From NCBI GenBank assembly GCA_047975265.1, contig JBKEDE010000013.1:1-64000 (forward strand): 64,000 nucleotides of DNA, written 5' to 3'. Under the pieces are notes generated by a model. That model was not told the origin of the DNA, ran no database searches, and was given only the letters and a program-made list of their open reading frames with translations. The translations under genes and the position numbers were made by a program. This document shows, piece by piece, positions 8,434 to 17,826 of the stretch (the first letter of the stretch is position 1; every line of letters starts with the position of its first letter). The stretch comes from UJ101 sp047975265. GTDB taxonomy: Bacteria > Bacteroidota > Bacteroidia > Flavobacteriales > UJ101.

Positions 8434-10059
8434 ATGGAGATTCTGACTATTTTGAATATTTTTGGGATTTTTGCACTCTTTATATTCGGTATAAAACTGC
8501 TGAATATAGGAATGCAAAATACAATTAGTAAAAATAATTTCAGAAAAAAAATAACCCGTTTTGTTAAAAATGATTGTGTTGCTTTTTTAACAGGACTTTT
8601 CACTACTGCCTTTTTACAGTCTTCCACAGCGGTTTCCGTACTAACCATTAGCCTGGCAGATGCACGGTTTATAAGTTTCAGGCGGTCTGCCGGCGTAATC
8701 ATTGGTGCTAACATTGGAACAACCATTACAGCATGGCTTATTGTATTTTTTGGATTAAAATATAATATCTTACTATTGTATTTACCTTTGTTTTTAATTG
8801 GAGTACCTATTTATTTTTTTAAAAGAAATCTGTCGAGAAATTGGGGATTAGCCATTATAGGATTAGCCATTATCTTTCTGTCAATCAGTTTACTAAAAGA
8901 AAATATTACACATTCTTTTTTTATAGATTGGATAACAGTTAATGATAATACATCCATTCGTAACATCATACTGTATTTGATCGGTGGATTTTTTATAACC
9001 GCTTTCATACAGTCTTCATCGGTTGTTACGGCATTGGCTGTTATAACAGCTTCGCAAGGAGATTTTTCTGTTATGGCAGCTTCAGCACTGATTTTAGGAG
9101 CTAACATTGGAACAACCGTTACGGGACAAATAGCAGCTTCTGTAGGAAATATATTTGCAAAAAGAGTTGCTCTTTTTCATACTTTATTTAATGTAACAGG
9201 AGTCATCCTATTTTTACCTTTTTTAAACTTTATATCATCTTATATTAGTGATATTACACCCAACGAAGAGTTTTATATTGCGGCTTTTCATACTTTGTTT
9301 AATGTAATCACCGGAATAATTTTCTTCTTACTACTCCCAAAAGCAGTCGATTTAATTAAAAAAAAGACTCCAAAAAAAAATATCTCGGAAGAATTACATT
9401 ATATCGACGCCTCCATGTCTGTAAGCACCTCCATCCACATTATTAAAGCTTATAAAGAAGCTACAAAATTTGCTTCAATCATTGCAAAAACAATCAAAAC
9501 GTTAGATAGTTTGATTACCGAATCTGATGAAAAGAAATTTGAAAACAGCGTTCAGGAAATTATACGGTTAGAAAAAAAGAGTGATCAGTTAGAAGACACG
9601 ATTAGAGAATATCTTAATCAATTAATCAAAAATGATTTATCTCCTTCGGGCGTATATAAAATAATGCAATTGTCGGATATTATACACCATTTGGAAAATG
9701 TAGGAGATCTTGCTTTGAAATTAGCCTATTTACAAAAAGAACGTAAATTAAAAAATGCTTACCTTAAACCTGAACTTCGTAAAAATATTATTGAAATTCA
9801 AGATTTGGTTAATTCAGCAACAAAACTCGTCATTCAAAATATTAATGAAGAAGACTCAGAAAATATACAGTTTAAAGATGCTCAAAAATTAGAAAAACAA
9901 ATTAATTTATGTTATAAAACCTCTTTAAAAGAATTTTATGACCGCTTAGAAGAAGGAAAAATAAATACAATTTCAGCCATATATTACAAAGAAATCATAG
10001 AGATTTATGAAGATATAGGTAATTTTCTCTTTAAAGTTACGATAACACTCATTCGATAA
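8434..10059 (+). CDS. Na/Pi cotransporter family protein with PhoU-like domain
   Basis: A 541-residue inner-membrane protein. Two inverted NptA-type repeats carry the signature QSST (about residue 68) and QSSS (about residue 194), each followed by an ANIGTT motif. These are the sodium- and phosphate-binding parts of the SLC34/YjbB family. After about residue 310 comes a soluble, mostly helical PhoU-like domain (about 330-541). It is expected to couple sodium to phosphate movement; bacterial members may export rather than import. A TAAATTTG box at 8409-8416 lies 17 bases before the ATG. No pho genes are nearby. Confidence 0.9.
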   Translation: MEILTILNIFGIFALFIFGIKLLNIGMQNTISKNNFRKKITRFVKNDCVAFLTGLFTTAFLQSSTAVSVLTISLADARFISFRRSAGVIIGANIGTTITAWLIVFFGLKYNILLLYLPLFLIGVPIYFFKRNLSRNWGLAIIGLAIIFLSISLLKENITHSFFIDWITVNDNTSIRNIILYLIGGFFITAFIQSSSVVTALAVITASQGDFSVMAASALILGANIGTTVTGQIAASVGNIFAKRVALFHTLFNVTGVILFLPFLNFISSYISDITPNEEFYIAAFHTLFNVITGIIFFLLLPKAVDLIKKKTPKKNISEELHYIDASMSVSTSIHIIKAYKEATKFASIIAKTIKTLDSLITESDEKKFENSVQEIIRLEKKSDQLEDTIREYLNQLIKNDLSPSGVYKIMQLSDIIHHLENVGDLALKLAYLQKERKLKNAYLKPELRKNIIEIQDLVNSATKLVIQNINEEDSENIQFKDAQKLEKQINLCYKTSLKEFYDRLEEGKINTISAIYYKEIIEIYEDIGNFLFKVTITLIR

Positions 10060-10128
10060 CGTCAAACCAAACATATTTTTTATTTATTCATAATTTATAT
10101 CTAAATTTAGGAGTTTTAAATTTTGAAT

Positions 10129-13100
10129 ATGCAAAAAATAACACCCTATATTCCGAAAAATAAAATTAGAATTGTTACAGCAGCTTCTCTTTTTGACGGA
10201 CACGATGCTGCCATTAATATCATGCGTCGCATCATTCAAGCCACAGGCGTTGAAGTTATCCACTTGGGGCATGACCGCAGTGTTGATGAAGTAGTAAATT
10301 GTGCTATCCAAGAAGATGCTAATGCCATAGCCATGACTTCATATCAAGGAGGTCATATAGAGTATTTAAAATATATGTATGATTTGCTTAAAAAATACCA
10401 TGCCACACATATTAAAATTTTTGCCGGCGGTGGTGGAACTATTCTCCCTTCAGAAATTCAAGAATTACAAAACTATGGTATTGAACGGATTTACCGTCCG
10501 GATGATGGTCGTGAAATGGGATTACAAGGTATGATTAACGATTTGGTTGAAAAAAGTGATTTCCCAACAGGTAAAGATCTTAATTTCAATCCTTTTGAAT
10601 ATAAAAACCAAAATGCTCAACAAATAGCCCAACTTATTTCTGCAGCAGAAAATTTTCCTGAAGAACATCGAAAAATACTGGATAAGCTGACTGCAGAAGC
10701 TCGAGAAACGATTATTCCGGTTTTAGGAATTACCGGAACAGGTGGAGCAGGTAAATCTTCTTTGGTCGATGAATTAATTCGACGTTTCAACATGGATTTT
10801 CCTGAAAAAAAATTAGGCATTATCTCCGTAGATCCTTCCAAAAGGAAAACAGGTGGAGCTCTTTTAGGAGACCGTATCCGTATGAATTCGATTAATCATC
10901 CTAATATTTATATGCGTTCTTTGGCAACCCGTCAGTCAAACTTAGTCTTGTCTAAACATGTTCAGAAAGCGGTAGATATTTTAAAAGCTGCACAGTTGGA
11001 TTTAATCATTTTAGAAACCTCAGGAATAGGACAATCCGATACAGAGATATTAGATCATTCCGATGTTTCTATGTATGTTATGACTCCAGAATACGGTGCT
11101 GCAACACAGTTGGAAAAAATTGATATGTTGGATTTTGCAGACATCATTGCATTAAACAAATTTGATAAAAAAGGAGCCTTAGATGCCTTGCGTGATGTAA
11201 AAAAACAATACCAACGCAACCACAATTTATTTGAAAAACCAATGGATTCAATGCCTGTTTACAATTCCGTTGCTTCGCAGTTTAATGATCCGGGAACCAA
11301 TCAATTATATAAGGCTGTTTTAACTAAAATCACAGAAAAAACATCTGTTGAATTTATTTCAAACAACTCATTACCAACAGATAATTCTGAAAAAATCTTT
11401 GTGATTCCACCTAAAAGAATACGTTATTTATCCGAGATTGTAGAAAATAATCAATCGTATAATGATTGGGTAGAAAAACAAACGATGATTGCCGATCAGT
11501 TATATGCTTTAAAAAAAACTATTGAATTAGTAGATGAGGATACTAAAAAAATATTATCCCAAAAAGAAAAAGAAATTTCACTTGATTTTGATTTGCGAAA
11601 CCATGAACTTATAGAAAATTGGAAAGCTAAAAAAACATTGTATAAAAATCCTGTATATACATTTAAAGTACGCGATAAAAAGTTGAATATTCAAACACAT
11701 ACCAAATCTCTTTCAGGTTCTCAAATTCCGAAAGTATGCATGCCCAAATACCAATCATGGGGTGATATTTTACGATGGAGTTTACAAGAAAATGTACCGG
11801 GCGAATTTCCTTATACTGCAGGAATTTATCCTTTTAAAAGAGAAGGTGAAGATCCAACACGTATGTTTGCCGGAGAAGGAGGTCCTGAGCGTACCAACAA
11901 ACGTTTTCATTATGTAAGCTTGGGGATGCCTGCCAAACGTTTATCAACAGCTTTCGATAGCGTAACTTTATATGGTAATGACCCTGATATTCGTCCTGAT
12001 ATTTATGGAAAAATAGGAAACTCAGGTGTATCCATCGCAACTTTAGATGATGCGAAGAAGCTCTATTCCGGTTTTAATTTGGCTGATCCGACCACATCGG
12101 TAAGTATGACAATTAACGGTCCGGCACCCATGTTATTAGGTTTTTTTATGAATGCTGCAATCGATCAACAATGTGAATTGTACATACAAGAGCATAAACT
12201 TGAACATAAAGTAGAAGAAAAACGAAAAGAAAAATTTGATAATAAAGGTATAACACGACCGTCTTATAATGCAGAAATTCCTGAAGGAAATAACGGATTG
12301 GGTTTAATGCTTTTGGGTTTAACAGGAGATGAAATACTTCCTTCCAATATTTATCAAAAAATTAAAACGGAGACAATTAGTAAAGTGAGAGGAACTGTTC
12401 AAGCTGATATTTTAAAAGAAGACCAAGCACAAAACACGTGTATATTTTCAACGGAATTTGCTTTGCGTTTAATGGGTGATGTACAAGAATATTTCATCAA
12501 GGAAAATGTACGAAATTTTTATTCGGTTTCTATTTCAGGATATCATATTGCTGAAGCAGGAGCCAACCCCTTAACCCAACTGGCTTTTACATTGGCAAAC
12601 GGATTTACTTACGTAGAATATTACCTCAGCAGAGGGATGGATATCAATAAATTCGCTCCCAATCTATCTTTTTTCTTTTCTAACGGAATCGATCCGGAAT
12701 ATGCTGTAATTGGTCGTGTAGCAAGACGTATTTGGGCTAAAGCCATGAAATTAAAATATGAAGCCGATGCACGTTCGCAAATGTTAAAATACCACATTCA
12801 AACATCAGGGCGTTCGCTGCATGCTCAAGAAATTGCTTTTAATGATATTCGTACTACTTTACAAGCCTTGTATGCTATTTATGACAATTGTAATTCACTG
12901 CATACCAACGCATATGATGAAGCCATTACAACGCCTACTGAAGAATCGGTACGTCGTGCAATGGCAATTCAACTGATTATTAATAAAGAACTTGGTTTAG
13001 CCAAAAATGAAAATCCGATTCAAGGTTCATTTATTATTGAAGAATTAACCGATTTGGTAGAAGAAGCCGTTTATGCTGAGTTTGATCGAATTACAGAGCG

Positions 13101-13488
13101 TGGCGGTGTGTTAGGTGCTATGGAAACGATGTATCAACGTTCTAAAATTCAGGAAGAAAGCCTGTATTATGAAGATTTAAAACATACAGGAAAATACCCG
13201 ATTATCGGAGTAAATACTTTTTTAGATGACAAAGGTTCGCCAACCATTATACCCAATGAGGTAATCCGCTCTACGGAAGAGGAGAAAAACAGCCAAATTT
13301 TCTTTTTACAAAATTATCAAAAAGCAAATGAAGAAAAAAGTACAAAATGGTTGACAAAATTACAAGAAACGGCTGTTAAAAATAAAAATATGTTTGAATG
13401 TTTAATGGAAGTTTCAAAATACGCTTCTTTAGGACAAATCACAGAAACATTCTTTAAAGTAGGCGGAAAATACAGAAGAAATATGTAA
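10129..13488 (+). CDS. icmF: Fused isobutyryl-CoA mutase (IcmF-type, B12-dependent)
   Basis: From the ATG at 10129 the protein has 1119 residues; a TTG two codons upstream is less likely. The domain order is that of IcmF: an N-terminal cobalamin-binding domain (about 15-150, with SLFDGHDAAINI in the place of the B12 DxHxxG loop), a MeaB-like G-protein chaperone in the middle (Walker A GTGGAGKSSL near 205, later ALNKFDKKG as the NKxD guanine motif), and a C-terminal TIM-barrel mutase (about 560 onward, with YPFKREGEDPTRMFAGEGGP). IcmF interconverts isobutyryl-CoA and n-butyryl-CoA, and some act on pivalyl-CoA, serving valine and fatty-acid carbon. Substrate choice over methylmalonyl-CoA is inferred from architecture. 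It is single-gene and convergent with murF-alr. Confidence 0.92.
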   Translation: MQKITPYIPKNKIRIVTAASLFDGHDAAINIMRRIIQATGVEVIHLGHDRSVDEVVNCAIQEDANAIAMTSYQGGHIEYLKYMYDLLKKYHATHIKIFAGGGGTILPSEIQELQNYGIERIYRPDDGREMGLQGMINDLVEKSDFPTGKDLNFNPFEYKNQNAQQIAQLISAAENFPEEHRKILDKLTAEARETIIPVLGITGTGGAGKSSLVDELIRRFNMDFPEKKLGIISVDPSKRKTGGALLGDRIRMNSINHPNIYMRSLATRQSNLVLSKHVQKAVDILKAAQLDLIILETSGIGQSDTEILDHSDVSMYVMTPEYGAATQLEKIDMLDFADIIALNKFDKKGALDALRDVKKQYQRNHNLFEKPMDSMPVYNSVASQFNDPGTNQLYKAVLTKITEKTSVEFISNNSLPTDNSEKIFVIPPKRIRYLSEIVENNQSYNDWVEKQTMIADQLYALKKTIELVDEDTKKILSQKEKEISLDFDLRNHELIENWKAKKTLYKNPVYTFKVRDKKLNIQTHTKSLSGSQIPKVCMPKYQSWGDILRWSLQENVPGEFPYTAGIYPFKREGEDPTRMFAGEGGPERTNKRFHYVSLGMPAKRLSTAFDSVTLYGNDPDIRPDIYGKIGNSGVSIATLDDAKKLYSGFNLADPTTSVSMTINGPAPMLLGFFMNAAIDQQCELYIQEHKLEHKVEEKRKEKFDNKGITRPSYNAEIPEGNNGLGLMLLGLTGDEILPSNIYQKIKTETISKVRGTVQADILKEDQAQNTCIFSTEFALRLMGDVQEYFIKENVRNFYSVSISGYHIAEAGANPLTQLAFTLANGFTYVEYYLSRGMDINKFAPNLSFFFSNGIDPEYAVIGRVARRIWAKAMKLKYEADARSQMLKYHIQTSGRSLHAQEIAFNDIRTTLQALYAIYDNCNSLHTNAYDEAITTPTEESVRRAMAIQLIINKELGLAKNENPIQGSFIIEELTDLVEEAVYAEFDRITERGGVLGAMETMYQRSKIQEESLYYEDLKHTGKYPIIGVNTFLDDKGSPTIIPNEVIRSTEEEKNSQIFFLQNYQKANEEKSTKWLTKLQETAVKNKNMFECLMEVSKYASLGQITETFFKVGGKYRRNM

Positions 13489-13495
13489 GCTCCTT

Positions 13496-15931
13496 CTATT
13501 CTTTGTAATAAACGCGTTTTACACGTGGAGAAATAGCAGTCAATACTTCGTATGGAATGGTTTGTTGCCATTGTGCAACCTCAGCTAAAGAAGGCTGTTC
13601 GCCCAGCAGAATGACTTCATCCCCTTCTTGGCAAGGAATATTTGTTATATCAATCATTAACATATCCATACATATATTGCCGATAATCGGTGCTTTTTGA
13701 CCGTGAATACTTACGTAACCCACCTGATTACCTTGCAAACGGCGAACTCCATCTGCATAGCCTATGGGAATCGTAGCTATTTTGATTTCTCCTTCTGCAA
13801 TAAAACGACGGCTGTATCCTACGGAATCCCCTTTTTTTAAAGTCTTAATTTGAGAAAGTGTGCTTTTTAAAGTTCCTACATTTTTAAGGTATTTTTGAAC
13901 CTCTTCATCAAAACTATAACCATAAACTCCAATACCTAACCGAACCATATCAAACTGATATTCACTAAAATGGGAAATTCCGGAAGAGTTTAAAATATGT
14001 TGAATTGGCTGATAATCCAAAACGGATGCAAGCTCTTGATACAGCGTTTGGAATTTTTTTATTTGATTTAGTGTAAAATCTTTTTCGCCCGGCACATCCG
14101 CAGTAGCCAAATGAGAAAAAATCGATTGTACTTTAATAAGATTTTTACTTTCTTTCAAGATTTTTTTTAACCAATCTAAATCCTTCTCTTCAAATCCTAA
14201 ACGATGCATTCCGGTATCAATCTTTAAATGAATAGGATAATTTTTTTGCTGTGTTTGTTTTACATTTTTTATAAATGACTGCAAAACCCTAAAGCTATAA
14301 ATTTCAGGTTCTAACTGATTTTCAATTATTGAAAGATGGCTTGAGGTATCAGCATTCATAACCATTACAGGCATTTGAATACCAAAATTTCGTAACACAA
14401 TCCCTTCATCAGGATAGGCAACACCCAAATAATCAACTTGATGAAATTTCAACAAATTGGCAATTTCATAAACGCCACTTCCGTAAGAAGAAGCCTTAAC
14501 CATAACCATTATTTTTGTAGAAGGTTTCAGTTTGGTCTTAAAATAATTCAGATTATGAATTAAATGCTCTAAATTAATTTCAAAAACGGTTTCATGATTT
14601 TTCTTGATCATTTTCTGAACCACTTTTTCTAACCCAAAATAACGCATTCCTTTAAAAAGAATAGCCTCATTTTTAAAAATAGCCAAATCTGTTTTTTCCA
14701 AAAACTCATCGGTACTTTTAAAATGTAAAACATTTTGAGCCAACGAGTTATTTTTTTCAAAAGAACCGATTAAAACAAGATAATGGAGTTTTAATTTTTT
14801 TATAAGTGGAAAAACTTCTTGGTTGAAAGAATTAAATTCGGTTAAAATTAATGATTTGGAAGGATACTCTTGATGAGCCAAAACATCTAAAGAAATTTTA
14901 ACTGAATCTAAATCAGCATTATAAACATCTGATATTAATAAGTTTTCTTGGATGCCTTCTAATAATTCCAAACGCATTTTCAAAGGCTGCAATTTGCTGA
15001 TTTTCTGATTGATTTTACCTTCGGAAAATCCGAAATACAACAATGTTACGATAATGGTCAAAATATTATCAATGGAAGCCTGATCTGTAAAAGGAATTTT
15101 AAATTTAAGATGAAAATGATTGTGAACAGCTTCTACTTTGGTCTCATGATGCTTGCTTTTTAGACGAATAATTTTCAAATAAGCCTTTTCCGAAAAACCC
15201 CATGATATTAGTTTTTTGTCGGGAAAACGTTTTACAATGCTTTCATAAATCCATTTTTTAGAAACCGGAAAAATGAGCGTTTCACAATGCGTAAATAAAT
15301 TTAACTTTTCCTGTAAAAGCTCTTCTTTGGAAGAAAAATTTTCCTGATGTGCTGTTCCAATATGCGTCAAAATGCCTAACTGAGGTTGTATAACGGATTC
15401 CAAACAAGCCATTTCTCCTTTTTGGGAAATTCCTGCTTCAAAAATACCCAAAGTATGTTTAGCATTAATATTCCAAACAGAAAGCGGAACGCCTATTTGC
15501 GAATTATAACTTTTAGGATTTCGCACAATAAAAAAATCATCGTTTAAACAGGATGAAAGCCATTCTTTTACAATGGTTTTTCCATTACTTCCTGTAACTC
15601 CAATTGTTTGTAAATCAAATGATTTCCGATGGTATTTTGCTAAATTTTGTAATGCTTTTAGAGGGTCTTGAACTCGAAGAAAACACGTTTTTTTTAAAGC
15701 AGAATATGATTCATCTAAATGAGACACTACAAAGCAACGAGTTCCTTTTTCATAAGCATCACAAACATATTCGTGTCCATTTTTTTGACTTCCTTTAAGT
15801 GCAAAAAACAATGTATTTTGGGAGTTTTCTATTGCTCTGGAATCAATGGAAAGATGTGAAATATCCGTTCTAAAATCACCTACTATTTCAGCTTGAATAA
15901 TTTGAGCAATATGTTTGATAGAATAATTCAA
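13496..15931 (-). CDS. murF-alr: Bifunctional MurF / alanine racemase fusion
   Basis: An 811-residue fusion. Residues 1 to about 440 are a MurF-type ligase, which adds D-Ala-D-Ala to UDP-MurNAc-tripeptide: P-loop GVTGSNGKT near residue 110, then FEAGIS, and IGTAHQENF. From about 450 comes alanine racemase: PLP lysine in VMVKASSYGSG, DTGMHRLGF, RLGIGVYGY, the catalytic Tyr region VGYSRRF, and GNICMDM. Joining the supply of D-Ala to its use is known from Bacteroidota. The start codon is TTG at 15931, overlapping the tdk stop (TTGA); no usable ATG exists and MNYSIKHIAQ is a typical MurF beginning. It forms an operon with tdk. Confidence 0.93.
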   Translation of the reverse strand: MNYSIKHIAQIIQAEIVGDFRTDISHLSIDSRAIENSQNTLFFALKGSQKNGHEYVCDAYEKGTRCFVVSHLDESYSALKKTCFLRVQDPLKALQNLAKYHRKSFDLQTIGVTGSNGKTIVKEWLSSCLNDDFFIVRNPKSYNSQIGVPLSVWNINAKHTLGIFEAGISQKGEMACLESVIQPQLGILTHIGTAHQENFSSKEELLQEKLNLFTHCETLIFPVSKKWIYESIVKRFPDKKLISWGFSEKAYLKIIRLKSKHHETKVEAVHNHFHLKFKIPFTDQASIDNILTIIVTLLYFGFSEGKINQKISKLQPLKMRLELLEGIQENLLISDVYNADLDSVKISLDVLAHQEYPSKSLILTEFNSFNQEVFPLIKKLKLHYLVLIGSFEKNNSLAQNVLHFKSTDEFLEKTDLAIFKNEAILFKGMRYFGLEKVVQKMIKKNHETVFEINLEHLIHNLNYFKTKLKPSTKIMVMVKASSYGSGVYEIANLLKFHQVDYLGVAYPDEGIVLRNFGIQMPVMVMNADTSSHLSIIENQLEPEIYSFRVLQSFIKNVKQTQQKNYPIHLKIDTGMHRLGFEEKDLDWLKKILKESKNLIKVQSIFSHLATADVPGEKDFTLNQIKKFQTLYQELASVLDYQPIQHILNSSGISHFSEYQFDMVRLGIGVYGYSFDEEVQKYLKNVGTLKSTLSQIKTLKKGDSVGYSRRFIAEGEIKIATIPIGYADGVRRLQGNQVGYVSIHGQKAPIIGNICMDMLMIDITNIPCQEGDEVILLGEQPSLAEVAQWQQTIPYEVLTAISPRVKRVYYKE

Positions 15932-16521
15932 GTTAGGCTTGTTTTTTTACGAATTTCTTCCCAATAAGCCGCTCGACTCAACGGCTCATATTCTTGCTTC
16001 TCTCCTAACATGACCACTTGGTCTCCTTCTGCAATTCGATGAGAATAATGTGCCAAATTACCTGTTTTTGAGCAAACGGCATGTACTTTGGTTACGTATT
16101 CTGCCGTTGCCATTAAAAAAGGCATTGGACCAAAAGGTTTTCCTCTAAAATCCATATCCAACCCGGCTACTACAACTCGTTTTCCGTTGTTAGCCAATTG
16201 GTTACAGACTTCTACAATTCCTTCGTCAAAAAATTGTGCTTCGTCAACTCCAACCACTTCGGCATCGGATGCTAATAAAAGAATATTGGAAGAAGATTCA
16301 ACCGGAGTACTGCTAATCTCATTGGAATCATGAGAAACTACTTTTTCTTCATCGTATCGAACGTCCATTGAAGGTTTGAAAATCTCTACTTTTTGTTTGG
16401 CAATTTGGGCTCGTTTCAATCTACGAATGAGTTCTTCTGTTTTTCCGGAGAACATGGATCCGCAAATTACTTCAATCCACCCACTTTGTTTTGTATGATT
16501 TATCGTGTTTTCAAGAAACAT
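15928..16521 (-). CDS. tdk: Thymidine kinase (class II)
   Basis: A 197-residue protein. The P-loop GSMFSGKTEEL lies at about 21-31 and the Walker B/lid segment VGVDEAQFFD near residue 90. It phosphorylates thymidine with ATP in the salvage pathway. Class II enzymes usually hold a structural zinc with four Cys or His residues. Here only one of those seems present (HAVCSKTGN), and the C-terminal CRxCY element is replaced by SRAAYW, so the zinc site is probably lost. The stop overlaps the TTG start of murF-alr, so the two are translationally coupled. Confidence 0.94.
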   Translation of the reverse strand: MFLENTINHTKQSGWIEVICGSMFSGKTEELIRRLKRAQIAKQKVEIFKPSMDVRYDEEKVVSHDSNEISSTPVESSSNILLLASDAEVVGVDEAQFFDEGIVEVCNQLANNGKRVVVAGLDMDFRGKPFGPMPFLMATAEYVTKVHAVCSKTGNLAHYSHRIAEGDQVVMLGEKQEYEPLSRAAYWEEIRKKTSLT

Positions 16522-16654
16522 TTTGTACTTTTATAAATTGAAAATCATTATAAGGTAAGTTTTGTTGTTTTTTAGTTAAATAAAACCTTTTGAGGTGAAA
16601 ATTGAACATTTTAATTAAAACTTATGAAAGCAAAAGTACAAATTTTTAGAAAAT

Positions 16655-17143
16655 ATGACCACCAAAGATATTAACAATGCTAAGGCTGATTTATTGAAAG
16701 AAATCAAAAATCTTTGTCAAGAGATCCAAAAGACACACTCTTTTTCAGGCTTGGTAAGTTTGGAATCAAGAATAAACAAGTTGTATCAAAATTTTATTGT
16801 TTTAAAATACTTGGATCAACAATCTATTTTGACAGAACTTTCAATAGAAGAAGAAAAAAATAAGGAAAGTTTGTTGAATATGAATCAACCCATACTCATA
16901 GAATCAAATCAACATGATTTACCTAAATTAACGCTAAATTTAAACGATAAAATTGCCTTTAAAAATCAATTATTCAATAAAGATGAGAAACTTTTTGAAA
17001 AGGCGATAGTTCAACTAAATTCGAGTAAATCTTTATTGGAAACCAAGCCTATTTTAGACTTTTATGCTACTCAATTTGAATGGCATTTGAAAGAAGAATT
17101 TGCCCAACGTTTTGAAGATTTGGTAGAAAAAAGATTTGTTTAA
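16655..17143 (+). CDS. Hypothetical protein in rsmI-recJ operon
   Basis: A 162-residue soluble, helix-rich, charged protein with no signal peptide or membrane segment. Residues 1-60 have coiled-coil-like heptads (ADLLKEIKNLCQEIQK). The C-terminal half has NLNDKIAFKNQLFNKDEKLF and ends EEFAQRFEDLVEKRFV. I do not recognise a named domain; genes like this are common ahead of rsmI in flavobacteria, as far as I recall. It ends 2 bases before the rsmI ATG, so co-transcription with rsmI and recJ is very likely. It is divergent from tdk. Confidence 0.7.
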   Translation: MTTKDINNAKADLLKEIKNLCQEIQKTHSFSGLVSLESRINKLYQNFIVLKYLDQQSILTELSIEEEKNKESLLNMNQPILIESNQHDLPKLTLNLNDKIAFKNQLFNKDEKLFEKAIVQLNSSKSLLETKPILDFYATQFEWHLKEEFAQRFEDLVEKRFV

Positions 17144-17145
17144 CG

Positions 17146-17826
17146 ATGAGTGTTCTCTACATTATACCAACACCCATCGGTAATCTTGAAGATATGACTC
17201 TTAGAGGAATTCGTCTCTTAAAAGAAGTTGATTTGATTTTGGCAGAAGATACCAGAACCAGTGGGAAATTGTTGAAACATTTTGATATAAAAACACCGAT
17301 GAAGTCTTATCACATGCACAATGAACATAAGGTAGTCAAAGAATGGGTGGAAAAGCTAAAATCAAATCAGTGTTTTGCTTTAATTACCGATGCCGGAACG
17401 CCTGCCATTTCAGACCCTGGATATCTATTGGTAAACGAATGCATCAAGCATCATATAAAAATAGAATGTTTGCCCGGTGCAACTGCTTTTGTTCCTGCGT
17501 TGGTCAGCTCAGGATTGCCGGCGAATGAATTTGTATTTTTAGGTTTTATTCCTGTGAAAAAAGGACGCCAAAAACGATTATCAGAATTGGAAAAAGAATC
17601 AAAAACCATGATTTTTTATGAAGCTCCTCATAAACTAAAAAAAACATTAGAAGATTTTTCCAACCATTTTGGGAAAGACCGATTTGTTTCGGTTTCACGG
17701 GAATTGAGTAAATTATACGAAGAACACGTTAGAGGAACGTTAGAACACGTTAAAAAACATTTTGAAGAAAAAAATCCAAAAGGAGAATTTGTTATAGTAG
17801 TCGATGGAAATAAATCAAAAAAATAA
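17146..17826 (+). CDS. rsmI: 16S rRNA (cytidine-1402-2'-O)-methyltransferase
   Basis: A 226-residue protein of the tetrapyrrole methylase fold. It begins with the RsmI signature YIIPTPIGNLEDMTLR and continues with LAEDTRTSGKLLKHF, TDAGTPAISDPGYLLV and the SAM-site segment PGATAFVPALVSSGLP. RsmI uses SAM to methylate the ribose of C1402 in 16S rRNA, tuning the P site. It is slightly shorter than E. coli RsmI (286 aa), lacking part of the C-terminal tail. Its last 23 bases overlap recJ, which begins in another frame. Confidence 0.95.
   Translation: MSVLYIIPTPIGNLEDMTLRGIRLLKEVDLILAEDTRTSGKLLKHFDIKTPMKSYHMHNEHKVVKEWVEKLKSNQCFALITDAGTPAISDPGYLLVNECIKHHIKIECLPGATAFVPALVSSGLPANEFVFLGFIPVKKGRQKRLSELEKESKTMIFYEAPHKLKKTLEDFSNHFGKDRFVSVSRELSKLYEEHVRGTLEHVKKHFEEKNPKGEFVIVVDGNKSKK

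Noticed and set aside
8811..9107. Minus-strand 98-codon frame
   Set aside because: Antisense to the Na/Pi cotransporter, whose repeats explain it.
10123..10131. TTG at 10123 as the icmF start
   Set aside because: An ATG two codons further on gives the same protein and is the normal choice.
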